The translations under genes and the position numbers were made by a program. From Burkholderia territorii (GTDB lineage Bacteria; Pseudomonadota; Gammaproteobacteria; Burkholderiales; Burkholderiaceae): a stretch of DNA of 64,000 nucleotides. This document shows positions 17,767 through 26,240 of the stretch, piece by piece. The stretch spans positions 1 to 64,000 of the forward strand of contig NZ_CADFEJ010000004.1 in assembly GCF_902833055.1 (NCBI RefSeq), written 5' to 3'. The notes beneath the pieces were generated by a model, which worked only from the letters and a program-made list of their open reading frames with translations, was not told where the DNA came from and searched no databases. The stretch's first letter is position 1. The number at the start of each line of letters is the position of its first letter.

Positions 17767-17887
17767 CGGGCGCGGGAACGATGCCGGCGGCGCTCGTCGC
17801 GCTGCTGGCGGCGGCCTGGATCGGCGCGTGGCGCGCGCCGGCACGCGTTTGCCGCGCGTCGCGCGGCCGCGTGAGCGTTCGGCGGCG

Positions 17888-18895
17888 TCAGCCCGCCTTC
17901 GCGTCGAGTGCGGCGCGCGCGCAGGTTTCGTCGGTGACGAGCCCCGACAGCCAGCCGCCGCGCAGCGCCGCGATCACGGCGTCGCGCTTCTTCGGGCCGC
18001 CGGCGAACGCGATCGTCGGGCGTTTCGGCGGCGTGTCGAGCGACACGCTCGTCACGCGCGCGCTGGTCGACACGTCGACCAGCTTGCCCTGCGCATCGAT
18101 CGGCACGCCGAGCAGTTCGGCGACCGCACCGAGCGCGGTCATCTCGTCGCGTTCCTGTTCGGTAATGAAGCCGTCCTCGTAGAGCGGGCAGTGCGGGCCG
18201 ATGTTGCCGATCCCGACGAATGCGACGTCGGCCTGCGCCGACAACGCGTCGACGATCCGGTACAGCCGGTGATTGCACCATTGCGCGCGCTCGGCATCGC
18301 TGTCGGCGAACAGCGGCGCGGGCAGCAGGAAGTGCTTGCCGCCGGTTTTCTCGGAGATGTACTGCGCGACGTCGTAGCGGTTCGACGAGCCGTCGGCCGC
18401 GATCGCGCCGACCATCGACACGAGCCGGTGCTGCGGCCGCTCGATCTGCGCGATCTGCGCGACCGCGGCCTTCAGCGTCCGGCCGCTGCTCACGGCAATC
18501 ACCATCGGCCGCGTTTCGTTCAGGTAGCGCTCCATCACCTGCGCGCCGGCGACCGCGAGCTTGCGGTCGATCGCTTCGGGCGCGTCCGCATCGACGGGCA
18601 CGACCTCGCACATCGCGAGCCCGTAGCGCTTCGACAGCTGCGCGCCGAGCTCGAGACAGTCGGCGAGCCGATGATCGACGCGCACGCGGATCAGGTTCTT
18701 CTCGACGGCGAACGCGACGAGGCGTTGCGCGACCGGGCGCGACACCTGCAGCTTCTCGGCGATTTCGTTCTGCGTGTCGCCCGCGACGTAGTAGAGCCAC
18801 GCGGCACGCGTGGCGAGATCGAGTTTTTCTGAGGACTTGGACACGATAGCGGTTCGGTTCGGATCGGGGTCGGCCGTCGGGCGGCGCAACGGCAT
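17888..18895 (-). CDS. SorC-family transcriptional regulator of polyol use
   Basis: A 335-residue SorC-family regulator. The N-terminal helix-turn-helix is at about residues 30-65 (AAWLYYVAGDTQNEIAEKLQ then VSRPVAQRLV). The rest is the sugar-phosphate-binding domain with VIAVSSGRTLKAAV, ADVAFVGIGNIG and IAFAGGPKKRDAVIAALRGG. It is the third gene of the minus-strand dehydrogenase-xylulokinase operon and lies tail to tail with the polyol transporter operon. The paired 13-7-13 operators upstream of both operons are its likely targets, with a phosphorylated ketose as inducer (inference). The true start may instead be the GTG at 18844 (VSKSSEKLDL); neither has a clear ribosome site. Confidence 0.85.
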   Translation of the reverse strand: MPLRRPTADPDPNRTAIVSKSSEKLDLATRAAWLYYVAGDTQNEIAEKLQVSRPVAQRLVAFAVEKNLIRVRVDHRLADCLELGAQLSKRYGLAMCEVVPVDADAPEAIDRKLAVAGAQVMERYLNETRPMVIAVSSGRTLKAAVAQIAQIERPQHRLVSMVGAIAADGSSNRYDVAQYISEKTGGKHFLLPAPLFADSDAERAQWCNHRLYRIVDALSAQADVAFVGIGNIGPHCPLYEDGFITEQERDEMTALGAVAELLGVPIDAQGKLVDVSTSARVTSVSLDTPPKRPTIAFAGGPKKRDAVIAALRGGWLSGLVTDETCARAALDAKAG

Positions 18896-18934
18896 CCACT
18901 GTAACGCATGCCGGACGTGCGGCCGCGGCGGTGC

Positions 18935-20416
18935 TTACACGAGTCGCGCGCGCGACGGTTCGTAAAGCGGGCGCACGTGGCGGTACAGCGCGCGGAACGC
19001 GTCGAGGCGCTCGCGCAGCCGCGCATGACGGCCGGCGTCGGGCGCGTATTCGGCGCGCACCGGCGGCTTGGTCAGCACCGCATGCGGATCGCCGCCGACG
19101 GCGAGCCAGCCCAGGCGTGCGGCGCCGAGCGCCGCGCCGGTTTCGCCGCCGCCGTGCTGGCAGGTGCGCACGTTCAGCGCGTCGGCGATCAGCTGCGCCC
19201 AGAACGCGCTGCGCGCGCCGCCGCCGATCAGCGACAGACGGTCGGTTTCGACGCCGGCCGCGTGCAGCGCGTCGAGGCCGTCCGCGAGGCCGAGCGTTAC
19301 GCCTTCGAGCACCGCGTAGCCGAGGTGCGCGCGTTCGGTCGCATGCGTCATCCCGAAGAACACGCCCTGCGCATACGGATCGTTGTGCGGCGTGCGCTCG
19401 CCGGACAGGTAGGGGAGGAACAGCGGCGCCGTCGCGAGCGCGTCCGCATCGAGCGCCTCGATTTCGGCGAGCAGCGCCGGCTCGTCGGTGCCCGTCAGCT
19501 TGCAGACCCAGCGCAGGCAGCTCGCCGCCGACAGCACGACGCTCATCAGTTGCCAGCGATCGGGAATCGCGTGGCAGAACGCATGCACGGCCGATGCGGA
19601 GTTCGGCATGAAGCGGTCGCCGACCACGCTGAGCACGCCCGACGTGCCGAGCGACACGAAGCCGTCGCCCGCGTGGATCGCGCCGATGCCCAGCGCGCTC
19701 GTCGCGTTGTCGCCGCCGCCGCCGGCCGCCACGACGGCCTCCGACAGCCCGAGCTCGCGCGCGAGATCCGCGCGCAGCGTGCCGGACGGCGCGTTGCCTT
19801 CGACGATGCGCGGCATCTGCGCGCGCGTCATGTCGCACGCGGCGAGCAGCGCGTCGGACCAGTCGCGGCGCGCGACGTCGAGCCACAGCGTGCCGGCCGC
19901 GTCGGACGGGTCCGACACCTTCGCGCCGGTCAGACGGAAGCGCAGGTAGTCCTTCGGCATCAGCACGCACGCGGTCGCCGCGAACACGTCCGGCTCGTGC
20001 TTCGCGACCCACAGCAGTTTCGGCGCGGTGAAGCCGGGCATCGCCAGGTTGCCGGCCAGCGCGTGCAGATCGGGCGCGCGTTCGGTGAGCAGCGCGCATT
20101 CGTCGGCGCTGCGCATGTCGTTCCACAGAATCGCGGGGCGCAGCACGCGGTCGTCGCGACCGAGCAGCACCGCGCCGTGCATCTGGCCCGACAGGCCGAT
20201 CCCGCGCACCTGCGCGAATGCCTGCGGATGCCGCTCGCGCAGCGCCGCGAGCGCGGCGAGCGTGCCTCGCCACCAATCGTCCGGATGCTGCTCCGCCCAG
20301 CGCGGGTGCGGCCGCGACACGCTGAACGGCGTGCCCGCGGTGCCGATCACCGTGCCGTCCGGGGCAAGCAGCAGCACCTTCACTTCCGAGGTGCCGAGGT
20401 CGATGCCGAGATACAT
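18935..20416 (-). CDS. xylB: Xylulokinase
   Basis: A 493-residue FGGY kinase that converts D-xylulose to xylulose 5-phosphate. MYLGIDLGTSEVK opens the protein. GIGLSGQMHGAVLL and RPAILWNDMRS are the substrate-site blocks, MPGFTAPKLLW is the canonical xylulokinase segment near residue 150, and FLPYLSGERTPHNDP precedes the C-terminal FGGY signature. It follows the polyol dehydrogenase after 127 bases and precedes the regulator after about 40. Together the first two make the D-arabinitol to xylulose 5-phosphate route known as dalD-dalK. It is much closer to classical XylB than the orphan kinase at 3.0 kb. Confidence 0.93.
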   Translation of the reverse strand: MYLGIDLGTSEVKVLLLAPDGTVIGTAGTPFSVSRPHPRWAEQHPDDWWRGTLAALAALRERHPQAFAQVRGIGLSGQMHGAVLLGRDDRVLRPAILWNDMRSADECALLTERAPDLHALAGNLAMPGFTAPKLLWVAKHEPDVFAATACVLMPKDYLRFRLTGAKVSDPSDAAGTLWLDVARRDWSDALLAACDMTRAQMPRIVEGNAPSGTLRADLARELGLSEAVVAAGGGGDNATSALGIGAIHAGDGFVSLGTSGVLSVVGDRFMPNSASAVHAFCHAIPDRWQLMSVVLSAASCLRWVCKLTGTDEPALLAEIEALDADALATAPLFLPYLSGERTPHNDPYAQGVFFGMTHATERAHLGYAVLEGVTLGLADGLDALHAAGVETDRLSLIGGGARSAFWAQLIADALNVRTCQHGGGETGAALGAARLGWLAVGGDPHAVLTKPPVRAEYAPDAGRHARLRERLDAFRALYRHVRPLYEPSRARLV

Positions 20417-20543
20417 GAGCGATCCGTTGCGTCAGTGAGGAGCCGCTACTTTAGCCGCACGTGCGCGGCCATGCCAACGCAGGTTCGCCCGGATGCGCGA
20501 CCGCCCGCGGGCGGCCGGCTGGCAGGCCGCGGCGCGCCGCGCG

Positions 20544-21938
20544 TCAGCGCTGCGCGAGCCATGCGTCCACGCGTGCGAGCCCCGCACGCAGCGCTTCGAA
20601 CAGCGCCGCGTTGCCGGCGAGCGAGCCCCAGAGCGCGCGGCTCGCGCACAGCGCGACGACCGGGTCGTCGGCTTCGACGATCGCGCGCGCGACGCCGTCG
20701 TCCATTACGCCGTCCTGGTATGCATACGGCAATAAGCCGCGCGCCCAGCGTTCGAGAAAGCGCAGGAACAGCGCCGGCAGCACGGCGGTGGCGACCGGCG
20801 CGGCGCCGCGCGTGAGCGATTCGGCGAGCGTCGGCGCGATGAAGCCGGGAAGCTTCGAGAAGCCGTCGGCCGCGACGCGCTGGTTCGTGTCGAGCACGTA
20901 CGGGTTGCCGAAGCGTTCGAGCACGACGTCGCGGTAGCGTTCGAGATCGAGCGGGCTCGGGCTCAGGCACGGGATCACGTCCTGCGTCACGTAGTCGTGC
21001 GCGAACCGGCGGATCGCCACGTCGTGCGTGCCCTCGTGGATGTACGTGTAGCCCGCGAGCGTGCCGGCCCACGCGATGCAGCTGTGCGTGGCGTTGAGGA
21101 TGCGGATCTTCGCTTCCTCGTACGGGTGCACGTCGTCGACCAGCTCCGCGCCGGCCAGCTCCCAGCGCGGCCGGCCGGCCGCGAAGCGATCCTCGATTAC
21201 CCACTGGATGAACGATTCGCCCATCACCGGGCAGGCATCGTCGACGCCGGTGGCCGCGCGCACGCGTTCGCGCACGTCGGCGGTCGGGCGCGGCGTGATG
21301 CGGTCGACCATCGCGCTCGGCGTCGCGACGTTCGCATCGAACCATGCAAGCAGTCCGTCTTCGCCGCGCCGTTCGAGGAATTCACGCATGCCCGCGCGAA
21401 AGCGCGCGCCGTTGTTGCGCAGGTTGTCGCAGCTCTGCAGCGTGAGCGGGCCCGCGCCGCGCTTCACGCGTTCGGCGAGCAGCGCCGCGAGCGCGCCGTA
21501 CAGCGTCGTGCGCGCGCCCTGCAGATCGGCCGCGAGATCGGCGTTCGCGAGGTCGAGCCGGTTGTGTTCGTCGAGGTAGTAGCCGCCTTCGGTCACGGTA
21601 AACGACACGATCCGGCAGGCCGGGTCGGCGCCCGCGTCGATCAGCGCGGCGAGGTCGATCGACCACGGCAGCACGCGCGAGATCGCGCGGATCGTCTCGT
21701 ACGCGCGCTCGCCCTGCGGCGTGACGGTCTCGAGCGTGTACGCGCCGTGCTGCGCGGCGAGCGCGTCCATCGTCGCGCGCATGTCGTCGCGGATGTTGCC
21801 GACGGTCAGCGACCAGCGCTCGTCGGCCGGCACGGCCGCGTTCACGCGATGCAGATACCACGCCTGGTGCGCGCGGTGGAACGAGCCCGCGCCGATGTGC
21901 AGCAGCACGGGCGCGCGGGCGGGGGACGATTCGCTCAT
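20544..21938 (-). CDS. dalD: Polyol dehydrogenase of the mannitol family, likely D-arabinitol 4-dehydrogenase
   Basis: A 464-residue long-chain NAD-dependent dehydrogenase of the mannitol 2-/arabinitol 4-dehydrogenase family. The N-terminal nucleotide-binding start is HIGAGSFHRAHQAWYL, TEGGYYLDE is family-conserved, and the catalytic motif K-x4-N-x2-H is seen as KIRILNATH. The neighbouring xylulokinase makes D-arabinitol to D-xylulose the best reading; mannitol to fructose is the alternative. AGGAGACACCGG precedes the ATG. The promoter upstream carries the shared polyol operator, so expression should rise together with the transporter operon. Confidence 0.88.
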   Translation of the reverse strand: MSESSPARAPVLLHIGAGSFHRAHQAWYLHRVNAAVPADERWSLTVGNIRDDMRATMDALAAQHGAYTLETVTPQGERAYETIRAISRVLPWSIDLAALIDAGADPACRIVSFTVTEGGYYLDEHNRLDLANADLAADLQGARTTLYGALAALLAERVKRGAGPLTLQSCDNLRNNGARFRAGMREFLERRGEDGLLAWFDANVATPSAMVDRITPRPTADVRERVRAATGVDDACPVMGESFIQWVIEDRFAAGRPRWELAGAELVDDVHPYEEAKIRILNATHSCIAWAGTLAGYTYIHEGTHDVAIRRFAHDYVTQDVIPCLSPSPLDLERYRDVVLERFGNPYVLDTNQRVAADGFSKLPGFIAPTLAESLTRGAAPVATAVLPALFLRFLERWARGLLPYAYQDGVMDDGVARAIVEADDPVVALCASRALWGSLAGNAALFEALRAGLARVDAWLAQR

Positions 21939-21978
21939 CCGGTGTCTCCTGTTCGTGCCAGTCTTTCCTGTCGAATAT

Positions 21979-22038
21979 GAATGCGATCATTTGCTCTTTG
22001 TGTGAGCGAATGATCGTATTCGGGCGAGCGAAAGTCAA
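21979..22038 (-). promoter_or_regulatory. Promoter and operator of the dalD-xylB-regulator operon
   Basis: On the minus strand TTGACT (22038-22033) and GATCAT (22015-22010) are 17 bases apart. The inverted repeat has 13-base arms CGATCATTTGCTC (21984-21996) and GAGCGAATGATCG (22004-22016) around a 7-base centre, and the dyad extends to 21979-22021 with two mismatches. Arms, centre length and offset from the -10 are the same as at 9273-9305. Confidence 0.8.
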
Positions 22039-22117
22039 GGCGGGGACACGGCATTTCGATGGTGCGTTGCGGCGTTGCGGGGGCAGCGGGCAAGCCGCGC
22101 CCGGCCGAGGAAAGGCG

Positions 22118-23029
22118 TCAGCGCTGCTCGCGCGTGAGCGCGACGAGTTCGTCGAGCAGCTTGCCTGCCGGCCCCGGCAGGATGCCGTGTCGGCGCCGGA
22201 ATGCCGTGAGCGTGCGCACCGCGACGACCTCGCGCACCGGCAGCGTGTCGATCGTGCCGGCGCACTGTTCGGCGCCGTACATCGGCTCGGCCATCCAGCT
22301 GAGGAAGCCGGCATGCGCGACGAGGCTCTTCAGCGTCGTGACCGAGCGCGTTTCGACCGCGATGTCGGGAAGGGCAAGCCCGTGTGCGTCGAAGGTCGCG
22401 CGCATGTGGTCGAACGGCGCGGTGCCGCGCGGCGGAATCGCCCAGCGCGCGTGCAGCGTGTCGGCGAGCGTCGGTGCGCGGCCGAGCATGCGCAGCGGAT
22501 GGTGCGGCGCCGCAACGATATGGCTGCGATCTTCCCAGCGGCACTCCGGAATCGCGACGATCTCGTCGGTGTCGGGCCCGTGCGCGGACAGCGCGAGATC
22601 GATCTCGTGCTTGTTCAGCCCTTGCGCGAGCCGGTCCCACACGCCTTCGAGAATCTCGACGCGCAGGTTCGGCCAGCGGTCGAGCACGCGGCCGACGGCG
22701 ACCGGCAGCACGAGGCTCGCGATGCTGCCCACCGTGCCGACCTTGATCGTGCCTTTCGCGAAGCCGCGCATCGCGTCGAGCTCCTCGCGTGCGTGCTCGG
22801 CCTCGTGCTGCAGCAGCGTCGCGTGCGGCAGCAGCGCCTCGCCGAACGCCGTCAGCTGCACGCCTTTCGAATGCCGCTCGAACAGTGGCGCGCCGACCTG
22901 GTCCTCGAGCCGCTTCAGGATCCGGCTCAGCGCCGGCTGGGTCACGTGCAGCGCGTCGGCCGCGCGGCCGAGGCTGCCGCACGCGACGATGGTCGTGAAG
23001 GCGCGCAATTGTCGGAGATCGAAAGTCAT
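22118..23029 (-). CDS. LysR-family transcriptional regulator of the benzoylformate cluster
   Basis: A 303-residue LysR regulator. The winged helix-turn-helix is at residues 1-60 (FTTIVACGSLGRAADALH then VTQPALSRILKRLE), and the inducer-binding domain runs from about residue 90 with IKVGTVGSIASLVLPVAV. It is divergent from the benzoylformate decarboxylase gene with 99 bases between, the classic layout for a LysR activator of the neighbouring operon; an aromatic 2-oxo or 2-hydroxy acid is the probable inducer. The start MTFDLRQLRAF is where homology begins; the very long open frame continuing upstream on this strand is a GC-driven artefact. Confidence 0.9.
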   Translation of the reverse strand: MTFDLRQLRAFTTIVACGSLGRAADALHVTQPALSRILKRLEDQVGAPLFERHSKGVQLTAFGEALLPHATLLQHEAEHAREELDAMRGFAKGTIKVGTVGSIASLVLPVAVGRVLDRWPNLRVEILEGVWDRLAQGLNKHEIDLALSAHGPDTDEIVAIPECRWEDRSHIVAAPHHPLRMLGRAPTLADTLHARWAIPPRGTAPFDHMRATFDAHGLALPDIAVETRSVTTLKSLVAHAGFLSWMAEPMYGAEQCAGTIDTLPVREVVAVRTLTAFRRRHGILPGPAGKLLDELVALTREQR

Positions 23030-23057
23030 GCCGATCCGTAATGGCTTTTCGCAAAAA

Positions 23058-23094
23058 ATACAGTATCGGTGAATGACTCGCGCTTCGATACTGT
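23058..23094. promoter_or_regulatory. Dyad between the LysR gene and mdlC
   Basis: ACAGTATCG (23060-23068) and CGATACTGT (23086-23094) are perfect 9-base inverted arms separated by 17 bases. The left arm overlaps the small palindrome ATACAGTAT (23058-23066), a T-N-A rich dyad as LysR proteins favour. It lies midway between the divergent starts. Confidence 0.6.
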
Positions 23095-23128
23095 GGAAAC
23101 CGCCAAGCCACCGAGGAGACGCCCGAGC

Positions 23129-24745
23129 ATGACCGGCAACCCGTCCCATTCCGCCGCACCGGCCGCCCAGATCACCGTCCGCGATGCCGTCATCGACCTG
23201 TTTCGCCAGTTCGGCATCGATCGCGTGTTCGGCAATCCCGGCTCCACCGAGCTCCCGATGTTCCGCGATTTCCCCGCCGATTTCCGCTACGTGCTCGGCC
23301 TGCAGGAGGCCGTCGTGGTCGGGATGGCGGACGGTCATGCGCAAGCCACGGGCAACGCGGCGGTCGTCAACCTGCATTCGGCGGCCGGCGTCGGCAACGC
23401 GATGGGCAACCTGTTCACCGCGTTCAGGAACCGCACGCCGCTGATCGTCACCGCGGGCCAGCAGGCGCGCGCGATTTTGCCGTTCGATCCGTTCCTCGGC
23501 GCGACGCAGGCCGCCGAGCTGCCGAAGCCGTACGTGAAATGGAGCATCGAGCCCGCGCGCGCGCAGGACGTGCCGGCCGCGATCGCGCGCGCGTACCGGA
23601 TCGCGATGCAGGAGCCGCGCGGGCCGGTGTTCGTGTCGATTCCGGTCGACGACTGGGATCAGCCGGCCGAGTTGCTGCCGCGACGCGCGGTCAGCAGCGT
23701 CGTGCGGCCCGATCCCGATGCGCTCGCGCGGCTCGGCGACGCGCTCGATGCGGCACGGCGCCCCGCGCTGGTGGTCGGTGCGGCCGTCGATCGGGCCGGC
23801 GCGTGGGACGACGTCGTGCGGCTTGCCGAGCGGCATCGCGCCAGCGTGTACGTCGCGCCGATGTCGGGACGCTGCAGCTTTCCGGAGGATCACCCGCTGT
23901 TCGCCGGCTTCCTGCCCGCGATCCGCGAGAAGATCGTCGCGCGGCTCGACGGGCACGACCTCGTGTTCGCGTTCGGCGCGCCCGCATTCACCTATCACAT
24001 CGAGGGCAGCGGCCCGCACGTGCCGCCGGGCGCGATGCTCGTGCAGCTCGTCGACGATCCCGGCGTCGCCGCATGGACACCGTCGGGCGACGCGGTCGTC
24101 GGCAACCTGCGGCTCGCGGCACGCGACCTGCTCGCGAGGCCGGCGCCGCCCGAGCGGCCGATGCCCGCGCCGCGGCCGCCGCGCCCTCGCGCCGAAGCAC
24201 CGGCCGCCGGCGAGCGGATGTCGGTGGCCTTCGCGCTGCAGACGCTCGCGGACGTGCGCGACGCGCACGACATCGTCGTCGAGGAAGCGCCGAGCGCGCG
24301 GCCGGTGATGCAGGCGCACCTGCCGTTCACGCGCAGCGGCACGTTCTACACGATGGACAGCGGCGGGCTCGGCTACGGGATGCCGGCCGCGGTCGGCGTC
24401 GCGCTCGCGCGGCCGGGGCGGCGCGTGATCGGCCTGATCGGCGACGGATCGAGCCTCTATTCGATCCAGGCATTGTGGAGTGCCGCGCAGCTGAAGCTGC
24501 CGATCACGTTCGTGATCCTGAACAATCGGCGCTACGCGGCGCTGCAGGATTTCGCGCCCGTGTTCGGCTTCGGCCCCGACGATCCGGTGCAGGGCACCGA
24601 TCTGCCGGACCTGGATTTCGTCGCGCTCGCGCAAGGGATGGGATGCCGCGGCATCCGTGTCGCCGATGCCGCGCGCCTGCATGACACGCTGACGGATGCG
24701 CTGCGGGCCGGTACGCCCGTCGTCGTCGACGTCGAGGTTGCCTGA
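23129..24745 (+). CDS. mdlC: Benzoylformate decarboxylase (thiamine diphosphate enzyme)
   Basis: A 538-residue thiamine-diphosphate-dependent decarboxylase that converts benzoylformate to benzaldehyde. Residues that define this enzyme against other family members appear in place: Ser in FGNPGSTELPMF, the cofactor Glu in LQEAVVVGMADG, His in NLHSAAGVGN, and the second active-site His in FTYHIEGSG. The cofactor-binding GDG...NN block is present (GDGSSLYSIQ, ending in ILNN). GAGGAG precedes the ATG by about 10 bases. Genes for the aldehyde dehydrogenase, a reductase and a transporter follow in the same direction. No mandelate racemase is seen in the window. Confidence 0.9.
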   Translation: MTGNPSHSAAPAAQITVRDAVIDLFRQFGIDRVFGNPGSTELPMFRDFPADFRYVLGLQEAVVVGMADGHAQATGNAAVVNLHSAAGVGNAMGNLFTAFRNRTPLIVTAGQQARAILPFDPFLGATQAAELPKPYVKWSIEPARAQDVPAAIARAYRIAMQEPRGPVFVSIPVDDWDQPAELLPRRAVSSVVRPDPDALARLGDALDAARRPALVVGAAVDRAGAWDDVVRLAERHRASVYVAPMSGRCSFPEDHPLFAGFLPAIREKIVARLDGHDLVFAFGAPAFTYHIEGSGPHVPPGAMLVQLVDDPGVAAWTPSGDAVVGNLRLAARDLLARPAPPERPMPAPRPPRPRAEAPAAGERMSVAFALQTLADVRDAHDIVVEEAPSARPVMQAHLPFTRSGTFYTMDSGGLGYGMPAAVGVALARPGRRVIGLIGDGSSLYSIQALWSAAQLKLPITFVILNNRRYAALQDFAPVFGFGPDDPVQGTDLPDLDFVALAQGMGCRGIRVADAARLHDTLTDALRAGTPVVVDVEVA

Positions 24746-24775
24746 CGCGCGTGCGCGCGTCGTTTCGGAGAATCC

Positions 24776-26227
24776 ATGCAAACCGTATCGATGCTGATCG
24801 GCGGCGAACGCCGCCACTCGTCCAGCGGCGCGACCTTCGTGCGCCGCAACCCGCTCGACGGCGAAGTCGCGTCGAGCGCGCCTGCCTGCACGCTCGACGA
24901 TGCGCGCGCGGCGGCCGACGCGGCCGCCCGCGCGTTTCCCGAATGGGCCGCGCTCGGCCCGGGCGCGCGCCGCGCGCTGCTGCTGAAGGCTGCCGCCGCG
25001 CTCGAAGCGAAGCACGACCAGTTCGTCGCCGCGATGGCCGCCGAGACCGGCGCGTCGGCGCTGTGGGCGGGCTTCAACGTGCACCTGGCCGCGAGCGGGC
25101 TCGTCGAGGCCGCGTCGCTGACCACGCAGGTCGGCGGCGAACTGATCCCGTCGGATGTGCCCGGTTCGCTCGCGATGGGCGTGCGGCAGCCGGCCGGCGT
25201 GGTGCTCGGCATCGCGCCGTGGAACGCGCCGGTGATCCTCGCGACGCGCGCGCTCGCGCTGCCGCTCGCATGCGGCAACACGGTCGTGCTCAAGGGCTCC
25301 GAGCTGTGCCCCGTCACGCACGGGCTGATCGTCGAGGCGCTGCAGGAGGCCGGCTTGCCGGCGGGCGTCGTCAACTTCGTGACGAACGCGCCCGAGGACG
25401 CGGGGCCCGTCGTCGACGCACTGATCGCGCATCCGGCCGTGCGTCGCGTGAATTTCACCGGCTCGACGCGCGTCGGGCGGATCGTCGCCGAAGCATGCGC
25501 GCGTCACCTGAAGCCGTCGGTGCTCGAACTCGGCGGCAAGGCGCCGTTCGTCGTGCTCGACGATGCGGATCTCGACGCGGCGGTCGCGGCGGCCGCATTC
25601 GGCGCGTTCGCGAATTCCGGGCAGATCTGCATGTCGACCGAGCGGATCGTCGTCGATGCATCGATCGCCGACGCGTTCGTCGCGAAGCTCGCGGCCAAGG
25701 CCGCGTCGCTGCCGCTCGGCGATCCGCGCCAAGGGCCGGTCGTGCTCGGTTCGCTGATCGACATGAAGGCCGTCGAGCGCTGCAACGCGCTGATCGACGA
25801 TGCGCTCGCAAACGGGGCGACGCTGCTGTGCGGCGGCAAGTCGGACGGCACGCTGTTTCCCGCGACGCTGCTCGATCACGTGACGCCCGCGATGCGGATC
25901 TACGCGGAGGAATCGTTCGGGCCGGTGAAGGGCATCGTGCGGGTCGACGGCGAGGCCGCGGCGATCCGCTGCGCGAACGACAACGCGTTCGGGCTGGCAT
26001 CGGCCGTGTTCAGCCGCGACGTCGCGCGCGCGATGCGGGTCGCGGCGCGCATCGAATCGGGCATCTGCCACGTGAACGGTCCGACCGTGCACGACGAGGC
26101 GCAAATGCCGTTCGGCGGCGTGAAGGACAGCGGCTTCGGCCACTTCGGCGGAAAGGCCGGCATCGCCGCGTTCACGGATCTGCGCTGGATCACCGTGCAG
26201 ACCGCGCCGCGCCACTATCCGTTCTGA
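24776..26227 (+). CDS. NAD(P) aldehyde dehydrogenase, benzaldehyde/vanillin type
   Basis: A 483-residue aldehyde dehydrogenase. The general-base Glu is in VLELGGKAPF around residue 250 and the nucleophile Cys in SGQICMSTERI around 285; GIAPWNAPV and NFTGSTRVGR are cofactor-site segments. Placed 30 bases after mdlC, it should oxidise the benzaldehyde produced there to benzoate. Salicylaldehyde or vanillin dehydrogenases have similar sequences, so the exact aldehyde is inferred from the neighbour. GGAGA lies 6 bases before the ATG. Confidence 0.88.
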   Translation: MQTVSMLIGGERRHSSSGATFVRRNPLDGEVASSAPACTLDDARAAADAAARAFPEWAALGPGARRALLLKAAAALEAKHDQFVAAMAAETGASALWAGFNVHLAASGLVEAASLTTQVGGELIPSDVPGSLAMGVRQPAGVVLGIAPWNAPVILATRALALPLACGNTVVLKGSELCPVTHGLIVEALQEAGLPAGVVNFVTNAPEDAGPVVDALIAHPAVRRVNFTGSTRVGRIVAEACARHLKPSVLELGGKAPFVVLDDADLDAAVAAAAFGAFANSGQICMSTERIVVDASIADAFVAKLAAKAASLPLGDPRQGPVVLGSLIDMKAVERCNALIDDALANGATLLCGGKSDGTLFPATLLDHVTPAMRIYAEESFGPVKGIVRVDGEAAAIRCANDNAFGLASAVFSRDVARAMRVAARIESGICHVNGPTVHDEAQMPFGGVKDSGFGHFGGKAGIAAFTDLRWITVQTAPRHYPF

Positions 26228-26240
26228 GAGGCCGCCGACG

